This document shows, one piece after another, positions 26,001 to 38,000 of a DNA stretch of 64,000 bases. The stretch is taken from contig CAJNDT010000494.1 in the NCBI GenBank assembly GCA_905221615.1, positions 130,001 to 194,000 of the forward strand, read 5' to 3'. The position numbers and the translations under genes were made by a program. Within the stretch, counting starts at the first letter, position 1. Each line of letters begins with the position of its first letter. Below the pieces are notes generated by a model. The model saw nothing but the letters and a program-made list of their open reading frames with translations. It made no database searches and had not been told where the DNA came from. The stretch comes from Symbiodinium sp. CCMP2592 (Eukaryota > Sar > Dinophyceae > Suessiales > Symbiodiniaceae).

Positions 26001-29000
26001 ATGGGAGATTTTGAAATCCTGCAAAGGAATGGTTATTATATCACGCAACTGAAGACCCTAAATCCAACATTTATGCTTCGAACAGCCTAGCCGGGGAGTT
26101 GGGCCACTTTCGGCTCCAATATCCCTGAAATGTAAGAAATAAACTGATAAACCTTAAACCATGCTAGACTCAGAGACCCTACTATACTTGTAACGCTGGG
26201 AACCCTGAACCCTTCCTAAAGTGTGCCGGGTGCCCGGCGCAGCTTTGATGGACTTCGTCTGGGCAGGTGGTGTAGTACTAGTAACTGCAATGCGGACCGA
26301 CTATACATAGACATAGACTTGGACGTAAGCAGAAATGCAGAAACAGTTACATAGATGCAGGCGTTCCTGGAATCCTGCAGCGGATAGAGAGGCGAATCCC
26401 CTAGGGCGTAGGGCGCCTAGCATTCATAGGATTAGGATTCGAGGCTCCAGATGGTTTTTACGATGTTGGAGTTCGCGGCGTAAGGTTCACACTGAATCCT
26501 GAACGCGTAAACACCCGAAGCCCTGAACAATATAAGACCCAGACTCGAAACCTAAACTCCTCATCTGTATAGAACCCTAAAACCTACACCCCTACTTAAA
26601 CTCGAGACCCGGACCCCGAAGCCCTCTATCTGAACCTTCTCGGGCTGGCCGCATTGAGGGTTGTTAGATGTTGTGAATTAGGGTTTTGGGTTTAGGGTTT
26701 AGGGGAAGTCTACTGGAAGGATCGGGGAACTTAGCACGTAGGATAAGAAAGCAGGGTAGACTAGACTTCTAATTACTCACCCCAACTGGCCTACTTCTAT
26801 CCATATGTATAGCTACCATGAACAACATTGCATATACTGGTTCGGAGAATAGCCTCGGTAGACTCGAGGATAGTCTCGAGTTTCAACTCGCCCTGCTCTG
26901 CGGGAATTTACAAGCAGAAGAAGAAGGACATTTTTGCTCAGCCTGTACAGGTTTTGGTTCAGTTTCATATGTAAAAATGCGGCATGCACGTATAGTAGGG
27001 CTAACGGCCTGCAGCATCTTGTCCTCAAGGTCCGGGTTGCCATCGTTCGCGGCCACCACCTTCTGTGCTCGCTCGCGCAGATCATCCACTGCGTTCATCT
27101 GCGCCTTCGGCTCGAGGGGTTCCTTAAAGGGACCTATAAGGGTTGCTTAAAGGGATCTATAAGGGTTCCTTAAAGGGATCTATGGAGTTTAGGGTTTAGG
27201 GTCTACTTGGAGGGGCAGGGGACGTAGTAAGTAGGTTATAAGCAGGGTTATAATTGGGGTAACTCCATTTAGGGCACTTATAACTCTACCTATAACCTAC
27301 TTACTAAGTCCCCTGCCCTTGGGATAGAACAGGAATGAAGAATAACCGAACCTGCAGGAGAAACCCCAAAAGCTCAGATCCTAATTACAAGAGCACAGCG
27401 GTAAGATTCTTTTGGGGGTCTGGATCCGGATCTTGGTGGTCTCTAGGGTGTACGGCTTTTCAAGAAGTCCAATACTACGAGTGCAAGAACGACAAAATGA
27501 ACAAATGCGATGTAAGCACTGTATAGCCAAACATGACATTGCCGCACTAACGCACTAAACCCCAAAGCCTAAACCCTATAGACCCTACCTGTAGCCGAAA
27601 GGACCTACCTTTTTAAGGAACTGTATATATAGAAACCATAATAAGGAACCCTAAAAAGGTAGGTCTTTCCGGCTACAGGTAAACCGTACACCAAAAGCAA
27701 AGGAGGGCGGAAGAACGTTCAGAAGTCTGCCCTGGGCAGTGAGTCCCTTAGCCTGCGAACACCCGAAACCCTTATGTCCATCAACCCTTTATGGGAGTTT
27801 CCGAAAATAGAGGACACCGATATAGCACGGTGCTAAGCATCCTACTATTTAGGGTCCCTAAATAGTAGGATGCTTATTATAAGGATCCCCGAATAAGGTT
27901 CCCCTAATTTTCAGAAACTCACATATCGCAAACGCTAGATCCTTACACCTTGAACCATCTTAAGTCTCAAACCCGAAATTAAACCACACATCCGGTATCC
28001 TCAGTTCTAGATGCCCCGCATTCAAATCACCCGGGTGAGTAGACGGAACCGCCCAGAGAAATTCCAAGTCTCTGGGTATGTTACGATTCTTCAAAACCAT
28101 AGGGGGTGTCTTCGTATGATGACTGCAATCGAAACAAAGAAGCTTCATACCGTTTACAGGATCGAATAGTGGGATCCTGGAACAAGAGGTCTGGCGCATC
28201 TTAGCACATAATATGCCAGTGAAAGCGGTTGGTCCATCAAGTCAGAGAAGCTAGGGCTGGTCTGCCTTATGTCATAGGTTTAGAACTAATTAAGGGCCAA
28301 CCAGGACTGTCAGGGATAGCCTGACTTTCTGATGTCTACATAGGGCTTAGGGTTTAGGACGCTTAAGGTCGGGTTTCGGGTTCAGGATACGCGCTAGCTA
28401 CCACCGCCAACTCCAAATTCAGAACTTCAACAACGAGTACTATAAGGCATGGAGAACTCCACTTCCACCAACTTCACCTCCCCTACTTTAACCCACAGCC
28501 CGCAAACCCAGACCCTAAACCGACTTGACCCTTGCCAAGAATTCCGTAAACCTCAAACCCTAAACGCAACACTTGGGTGACTGCTTTGAAGGAGCCCTGC
28601 AAAAGGGAATCCTAACCCCTGACCTTGATGTACCCAGAGTTCTAACCTTCGTATGTATGTATGCATGTACGTATGTATGTATGTGACAACCCCCTTGCAA
28701 ACCCCAAAACCCTGAAGCGAACCCTCAACCCTAAAACCCCAAGCCCAAAAGACTCTAGGCCGCGCCCGATTCTTCGTGCCGCGGCCGCTGGCGCCACGAC
28801 TCGCCCACGCTTCGGCACGCCGAAGCTGCACCTGCGGTTTGGAGGTGAGAGCTGTCATAAGGGTTTAGGGGTTTTAGGGTTTAGGGCTTTTAAGTTTTAG
28901 GGTTTAGGGGTTTGGGGTTCTTCTAGGGTGTTCTCTACAGGGCTTTTGGTTATGTATAGGTAACTGTTTGGAAGTGAAGGCTTTTCGGCTTTAGGGGTCT

Positions 29001-32000
29001 AGGGTTTCTGTATAGTATTGTGTTTCTGCTATCTATAGGGCTTCTGGTATTCTACGACAAACTGAAGTCCCCTATATCAGGCTATTGCTCGGTATTAAGA
29101 GCGGCTTGATACGGTTGTCATCGGGTGTAGGGCTGGCTGTTCCAATATTGAAGGCATTTACAACTCTATGCAGGGCTCTGGTTGGGTGTCGCCGTCAGAC
29201 CTAGAGGCACACCCGAACCGGCTTGCGGCCTGGGTTAGTTACTGGTAATTATTTACGTTTGGTTCAGGGCTTTGGGACCTTTGCAATTACCACGAAGATC
29301 GGAGGCCGGTTTAGGATTTACGGCTTAAGCACCCGCTTGAGCACAAAGGTGTGCAAGCATAAAAGCTCCTCCTTTGCTCTTCCCCGGAGCCACTGGTCCA
29401 TGGACCTAGTGGGATACCTTCGTTCTAAAGCAGAAAAGTTTCATCGAAACTTTGAAGCTGGGTAGGATGCAAACGCCATGTGCCGCATCCGCCTCGTGCG
29501 CACCGCGGGGCTGCAACAACAACCGTCCAACCTCCTCAAGCCCTCCCAGACCTTAAACCCCCAAAATCCAGGAGTCGAAGCCTTCGGGAATAAATTCGTT
29601 CTTCTCAAGCACCACTTATTGTAACTCCATGATCCTCTAAGTGCTGTCTAGATTTCGGAGCTTCGGGCTCCTCCAAAGCCCAGCACCACGATCCCCAAGG
29701 CCTAGCCTTGAGCCGAAAATGAACCCAAAACCACGGACCACAACCAAATCCTACGATGTATAGGGTTTATTAGGGTCCAGGGTATGCAGCTCCCGCAAAG
29801 AATCAGTCCACCCAGCAAACGCCCAGAACCAAAAGCCTCAACCCTGAAAGACTACTTTCACCCAAACAAAACCAAAAGGAACGGTGCAACTAGAGCCTCA
29901 AATTCCAAAACCCTCCGTCACAACAACACACAGAAAACGGCAACATGAAACAACAGCAGAGAAACAACACTCAGCCCTCAAACAAAGCCCCAAATCCAAA
30001 ACGGCTCGGCACTTGGCCTTCGCATCTTGAACTTCGCTGGCACGGGCCTCCGACTAAACTAGAGAGTCAAATGTCCCTTATATAATCAGAAATTAAAAGA
30101 CTGAAGAGATACGATCACACTTTAGATGCCCCTATAGTTGAAGTGCTGTGGCTTACTTGTCTCTGGGAAGAAGGAACTTGCAGTAGGATTCGCTTTAGGG
30201 TCTGAAGGTCTGGAGCTTTAAGGTTGGGGGGCCTTTGGGGTGGAAGGGTGAAGGGCTGCAGGCTGCAGGATTGGAGTTGAAAGTTTTAGGGACTATTATG
30301 GACTATTTATTTGCGCTTGCAAGAATTGCTTCGGAAAGTATACACTCGGGGGGCTGCGCACGCGCAACTGTCGACATGCGGTATTTCACTCGTACCTAAA
30401 ACTTGCAACAAGCCGCACAGTTCCATCGATGTGGCGCACTCTTTTTGCCACTCGTTGCTTGTGGGAGCCACCTGTCTGCGGCCCGCGTCTTGCCCGACGC
30501 TGAGCGTCCGCTGCATCTGTGCAAGCGGCCATTGCCAGGATTGCCTTCCAACTGCGAGCCCAATCTGCAGCGCGGCTTACGTGCACAGGGTTTCGGACGG
30601 CAAACCTTCGCACGTCACCACCGTGCTGCGCAGCGGCTTCCGCTTTGCTTTGAGAGGATGCAGCCAAGGGAAATCTTTCGCTGGGTCTAAGCAGAAGTCG
30701 AGGGGTATCCTCCCGGCACTTCGAACTCTCGCCGCTTCTGCCGTTCACGGAGGCCTTCTTGTCGGCGTACTCGGTCTCCAGCCACTCTGCCGACCTGGGC
30801 TCGTCGTACCGTAGACCCAAGTTTCTCGAGTCTGTCTGTCCGTGCCTCTTTCTCACTGTCTCGATGCGCCTATCCGGTTTGTGAGCTCCGGGCTCCGCTG
30901 TTGGCATTAGACTGAAGCTGTCTACCTCATCTTGGCATTCTGCCGCATGACCCGTCCAGCTTCCATGTATTGGGGCGGGCCATGTCTCGTCCAGATCTGC
31001 CAGGGCAGTTGCTGCTTTCTCTACTTCGGACAACGGGTGCTGACCCCTGCAAGTGATACTCCACGGCAGCATCTGTGTGCCTTCGCCAAAGATTGAGGAC
31101 CACCTGCTCGACAACGCCTTAGCTGCATGGGCTCTAAGTTCCTCTCGCCTCCCCCCCTATACCCTTCCCTGTAACTCTTGCCTCGACGGCACTGCAGCCT
31201 AATCACCAGAGGTTCGGAGCACCAGCTTGCTGCGGGACACCCTGCCCGGTGAGGACGCGCTGTCGGTCAGGCCGTCCTGCGGACGCTGCTGCCTTTTCCT
31301 CTCTCGCTCTCTCTCCCTTGCCACTGGTAGTCCTGCAACAGGCGGAACAGATCCATTACGGCAGGCAGCTGGACGCAGATGGGCGGGCGAAATGCACGTG
31401 AGCCGAGAAGTCTTACTGCGTCCATGATGGCGTATGACATGGGAAGCTGCGTGCGTGTGGCTGCCGAAATACGGTAATGTGGGGGTCGGTTTAGGAATAT
31501 AGGCTCTTTTAATGCGTCGGCTCCGGTGCTAATTCCGAATCTGACAAAAAAAATTGGGTGTTCTAATTAATGCGTTTTTTTTTTGGCTGGGGTGATTTTT
31601 TGGTGGCGGGGCTGTGCTATTTGCTGATGGTCAATCTTAAGGCAGCCACGACCTAAACCCCCACCCAAACCCCCACCCAACCCTAAACCCCTGGCCCTGA
31701 AGCCCGAAAATCTCTTGCAGAATTGTTTCGCTTATTGGGGCGTCAGGAATGAAAATCTGTACTACTACTGTACTACTACTGTACTACTATTCTACTATAC
31801 CTTGATTATTGGGGGGGGCTGGGGGGCTGCTAGGGTGAACCGCCGAATCGGGGATTGGACCCTAGCTCAAAAGAGGCCTCTCCAGTACTAAAGTTTTTAT
31901 AAAAAATTAAGTTTTGGGTCGAATCTGGACCGACCCCCCTTTGGAAGGGTTTAGGGCTGAGGGTTTAGGGTTTGTTATAGGGTTTAGGAGTGTAGGATTC

Positions 32001-35000
32001 TTTAGGGTTTAGGGTTCGGGGTTTAGGGTTTCAGGCGCTGGCTTTATGCTTTGCTTATTGGGGGAATGTACTCACTGGCTTTATGCTTTGCTTATTGGTA
32101 CTATTTCTGTACTATTACTGTATTACTACTGTACTACTGTACTACTGTGGTACTACCACTGTACTACTAGTGTACTACTGTACTACTATTGTACTACTAC
32201 TGTACGATTACTGTACTACTATTGTACTACTGCACTGTTATCGTACTACTACTGTACTACTATTGTACTACCACTGTACTACTGTTGTATTACTATTGTA
32301 CTACTGCATTACTATTGTACTACTACTGTACTACTACTGTACTATTATTGTACTACGGTACTATAATCGTACTACTGCTGTACTACCACTGTACTACTAT
32401 TGTGCTACTATTGTACCTTGATTATTGGGGGGGGGGCTGCTAGGGTGAACCGCCGAATCGGGGATTGGACCCTAGCTCAAAAGAGGCCTCTCCAGTACTA
32501 AAGTTTGTATAAAAAATTAAGTTTTGGGTCGAATCTGGACCGACCCCCCTTTGGAAGGGTTTAGGGCTTAGGGTTCAGGGTTTGTTATAGGGTTTAGGAG
32601 TGTAGGATTCTTTAGGGTTTAAGGTTCGGGGTTTAAGGTTTCAGGCGCTGGCTTTATGCTTTGCCTATTGGTACTATTTCTGTACTATTACTGTATTACT
32701 ACTGTACTACTGTACTACTGTGGTACTACTACTGTACTACTAGTGTACTACTGTACTACTATTGTACTACTACTGTACGATTACTGTACTACTATTGTAC
32801 TACTGTACTGTTATCGTACTACTACTGTACTACTATTGTACTACCACTGTACTACTGTTGTATTACTATTGTACTACTGCACTATTATTGTACTACGGTA
32901 CTATAATCGTACTACTGCTGTACTACCACTGTACTACTATTGTGCTACTATTGTACTACTGTATTATTATTGTACTAATACTGTACTACTATTGTACTAC
33001 CACTGTACTACTGTTGTATTACTATTGTACTACTGCATTATTATTATACTACTACTGTACTACTACTGTACTACTATTCTACTATACCTTGATTGTTGGG
33101 GGGGGCTGCTAGGGTGAACCGCCGAATCGGGGATTGGACCCTAGCTCAAAAGAGGCCTCTCCAGTACTAAAGTTTGTATAAAAAATTAAGTTTTGGGTCG
33201 AATCTGGACCGACTCCCCTTTGGAAGGGTTTAGGGCTTAGGGTTTAGGGTTTGTTATAGGGTCTAGGAGTTTAGGATTCGTTAGGGTTTGGGGTTCAGGG
33301 TTTAGGGTTTCAAGCGCTGGCCCAGGCCCCCCCGACCCCCGACCGCGCAGTCGCGCAGAACCGCAAACCCTGCACCCAAGCCAGCCCCCAAACCCCGGCA
33401 CCTCCCAATTCCCTGCCACTCAGACCGACCCCTGACCCCTGTCCGGGGCGGTTCCAGATTAAAGAGAATTTTTTTTTTGGTCGGGGGGGGGGGTACCCCA
33501 CTATTAATCCGACCGCCACATTATTTCAAACCTACCAAGCTGCACACTTCCATTGGTGTCGCTCACTACTTTTGCCGGTCTCTGCATGTAGGAGCCGCCT
33601 GTCTGCGGCCCGCGTCTTGCCCGACGCTGAGCGTTCGCTGCATCTGTATGCAAGCGGCCAGCGCCAGGTGCGATTGCATTTCAAGTAAAATTATGGCTCC
33701 GAGACCCTCGGCCGTCCCCTGGGCACATCTTTGAGCGACCAGCAGATGTCTGCGAACTTGCTCCGGCGCCCTGCTGCGAAGCGTAGAACGCCAACACCTC
33801 CCTTGCGATGGCGAGCAGTTTGCCGATGAAGTCCCGGGCCTCGACATTGCCGAGGTTTTCTCCTGCGAGATTAAAGTCCAGGACCGAAGGAGGACGGATC
33901 TTTGGCGGGATCAGCGCAAGTGCGGTTTGCAATGGAGCAGCATCGAAGGTCCCTCCAGCCTCGGTGCCGATTTGACTCGTTCGCTTTCTTTTTTTTGTTG
34001 AACCCTCTTTTCCGTCGGCCCCGAAGGTTATCAAGAACACCAGGTTGGCGGAGGGAATGGGCAGGGAGGCCGGCCGACAATGGGGATTCACCACCACCAC
34101 CACATATGCATACCCCAAACTGGCTACTTTTCACAACGGCCTCCCATGCGTTCGGTTTCAGGTTCAGGATTCGAAGTTAGACGGGTCTTGGAGGTTCAAG
34201 GAAGCTGTATGCTTTAGGGTGCAGGGCTGTTGGGCTTCGGCAGTTGAGTTTTCATGCGTTTCGGGGTTTTCAGCCGTTCAGTTCGGGCTGGCAAACCCTA
34301 AAGGCTTGTTTAGGGTTTGTGGTCGAGGGATTTGGTGGTACGGACTTTCGGAGGCAACAATGATGTCTTCCGAATGCTGCAAGACAATTATTGTAAGAGC
34401 CTTGATCAGGTGCTTGATCGGGGTGCTGACAGGGTTTTGTTGGGCTGTTATATAGGGCTGCTTCCAGCGCCCTTAACCGATAGAATAGGGTACCCGGTTA
34501 AGTACGAGTTCTGCTGGTGATGTTGGTGATGACAGTACTGATCAAGACAGCAACGATACCTTCGACAATGACTCTCACCAGCAGTCTTCTGCCCCTGCTC
34601 CATGTTAGATCTGCACCCCACATGGCCTAAATCCTTCAGTTACGAAAACCCTACCCTTACCGGCCCTATCGTCCACAGTAGAGTCTTATGGTTGGCGTTC
34701 GACTTCTCTCATGGGATCTCTAAACAAACGAATCCGTAGAACGGCAACTGTGTTCATCAACCCTAAAACTTGATAAGGCCCTCTAGAACCCTCCAAGGCG
34801 CCCTGCAGAACTGTTCTGGAAGCTGTTTCATGTAGAGGCCTTAACAGTTAGAATAGGGTTTCGGGGCCCCCTGTACTGTAATCATAATAAGGAACCACCA
34901 AAATAGTATAGGTAATTATTAAGGCCCCTATATTCTATCCTTACAACATCCGTATAATAGCTCTTATAGTAACCCATATATAGACCCCTTTAAAGGAGCC

Positions 35001-38000
35001 CTAGGGACCCGCTAGCTAACTATTGAGCCCTAAACCTTGAACCCCTAAACCCAAATTAAGGCCCTTACAGTAGAACGGCGGCCTGGTACCTCTCTGCTCT
35101 TCTTTTCAGGAAAAGCTCCCAACTTCCTGCATCTTCGGAGTTCCTAGAGGCTTGTACCCTACCCAATTTTTAGGATACCTAGTTTTATGGTTAGGATCTG
35201 TTATCTTAAAAGAACAGGCGCCCTAAAAAGGGGTAGGGTATGAGCCTCTAGGTATGGGGGGTTTCCGAAAATAGGGGACCCTAGTATAGTACCCTAGATA
35301 GTAGAATCCTTATTATAAGGACACCAAAATAAGGTTCCTCTAATTTTCGCAAACTCTCGTATCGCCACAGGTGATGGGTCTCTATGAACGGGAAGACCCA
35401 AAACCCAAAGGGTCCTAGGTACTGTTCTGTTTGGGACTTACGGTTTAGGCTTAGGGTTTAGGATACTACCCGCCCCAAATCATAGTACGATTTCCTAATT
35501 CAGAAACCTTACATTCTACTAGATAGCTACTTAGGACCCTTTGAAGACTATACCGGTACCATGTTGAGAAAACGATGTCTGTGTATAATCCGGCAAAACC
35601 ACAGTAGGCCGTAGTCATGATTGGCTCTCCGGCCAGCGGGACCATAGAACCTAAACTCTAAACCTGGATCAGATAAGTGTGAACGTCTATAGCTCAAACA
35701 GAACATTCTCCGAGCCCTAAATCCTGAAGCTCTACGTTTTGGATTGCCTCATGCCTGACGAACTTATACCACTAGTTGATTTGTCAGGGGAAGGTGTCTA
35801 TGCATAGTATGTTCTCGGCGGCGCTGCTTGACCACAGCAAGCGCAGGGTTTAGGGTGACGGGTACAGTATTTTACACCACCACTAAACCCTCTAAAGAAA
35901 CCAAGCCAAGCGACCCCAGCGTGCGGTGGAATACCTCCAGAGGGGGTGTCACCGGCTGTCTCGGCCCCATAACGCTTGCCAGGCGCTGAGTGGGCGGGGT
36001 GTCCTTGGTCATCGACGTCGAGACCAACACCCACTGCCCCTGCCTCTTTACCCAGACTCCTGCCGCTTGCAATGCCTCATTCAGGCGGGTTGGGGTGGGC
36101 ATCGGATCGTTGCCAATGTCATAATCTTGGCCTTTCCACATATACCGGACGCGTTCGATATAGCGGTAGGGCACCCAGCCCCCAAAGCCCTCAGTGAGGA
36201 TCACTTGCACGTAACTGACTTGCGCGTAACTGACATCGCTTGGCGGCTTACTTAGGGCTGGGGGCTCAGGATTTAGCAGTCTAGTGCCTGAAACGCGGAT
36301 TTCGTAGGGTAGTTATATGGGGCAGCTGGACCTTCGAACACCAAACCCAAAATCCCACGTTGTAGGGGTACATTACAATATAGTTTACGTCGGGGTGACA
36401 AGGGAATCAATAGTAATTGCTCAATCCTCTCTATTAGTGCAAGACATCTTTGGCTTTTTCCCAAATCATTACCATCAGTTGTTCCAGACCTTCTCAACAT
36501 ACTGCAAGACATCAGGGGATGTTTCTCAAACAGTCCTGGATGGCTGAACGTCTCACCGTTGCCGTCGATCTCGAAGATTTCGTCGCCTCATGCCCGGTTG
36601 CGAGCTGATCTAAGCCAGGGTCCCTTACTAGATTTAGGGTTTAGAGTGTTGACCCTAAACCCTAAACCTTGAACCCCGAGCCTTAAACCCTAAACCTCAA
36701 ACCCTGAACCCTGAGCCCCAAACCTAAACCCTAAACCCTATAAAACTCTAAACACTAAGTGTTGAGGTTGAGGGTTCGGGTTCAGGGCCCCAGCTACTTT
36801 GCTGCACTATCCGGGCGCAGGGGCCCTAGGCACTCCATAGCAGAGAAGAGTTGAAAGGAACCATATATAGGGGCCTTAATAATTAGAGAGCTTGGGGCCC
36901 AATATATGGGGGTCTCGAATTAAAACAGGGAGAAATTTCTGAAATAGTATTGGTAATTGTGTAGGCCCCTAAATCACACGGCTAAAGACGGGTCCATAGG
37001 TCTCATGCGGTTCCGTGTTCAAGGGCCAAAGCTCTGGTGTTTGGGTCTTCAAACGCTAGACACCAAGCCTTAAGACGCAGGGCTTGGGGGCTTTGGTGGT
37101 GGCCAGCATCCAGGCGTTGCAAATCCAGAGCCCTTATAGCCTAAAGCTGTCAACCCTCAACTAAAGAAGCCACGAGTTTAAAACCCGACACACCCAAAAG
37201 CCCGGAGCCCGCAACCTTACACCTCTCCGTATGGCCCGGACAGACACGGTCCAAAAAGTAGCGATCGTGCGACCTCAGTCGGAAGCTCTGACTGCTTTCC
37301 GGTGTACTACAAAAGCCATTAGTACTACAATGGGGTGTTTGGGTACAGCATATCGTATAACTACAGTACTATTTACAATGGGAAGATAACGGAACACTAC
37401 AAGGACTGCAAGTGGAACCTACACTTCAACTGTGCTAAAGTATTGTCCCGCCCCATTGTTTAGGGTTTAGGGAATATCTACATCGTGTTGTACTACTACT
37501 GCTGAAGGTTTTTATCATACTCTCATCGTGCCAGAATAGGCGGAAGCTGCGGAACCGCCGTATGCGTCTATCGGGAGGCTAGCGGGCAAAGGCAAGACTA
37601 ATCTCGAGTTACCACATTGCCTGGAGACTTATGACTTATAACTACTGGCTTTCTGCAAAAGAGTGTCCAGACTGTGAAAGCTAAGCACCTGCCAACTCAC
37701 TCGTGCATGACATGCGAGTATGGCTTCTTGGGCATCCCTTTCGAGTTTATAAGCGTTTGCTGACTTTTGTCGCTAAGGGGTCCCTTCTGTCAGTCCACAC
37801 GCTGGGCCCAGTTGAGCTGGTAAGCCAGCCCTAAAATTGTAGTTTCACCCTGCTGCCGAGATCCTAAAGCCTTCAATCTATTTCTATACTCATTGTTCGA
37901 TAGCTTGATCAGCAACCCTGTAACCAAACAGTACTAACGATGCTCATGGCCACAGACAGAAGACTCCAACATCATACGTCCTACCAGAAATGAGTCATAT

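Noticed and set aside
32046-33117. Long overlapping plus-strand ORFs encoding Tyr/Cys/Leu repeats
   Set aside because: They are the same 11-bp minisatellite read in three frames; no gene signal is present.
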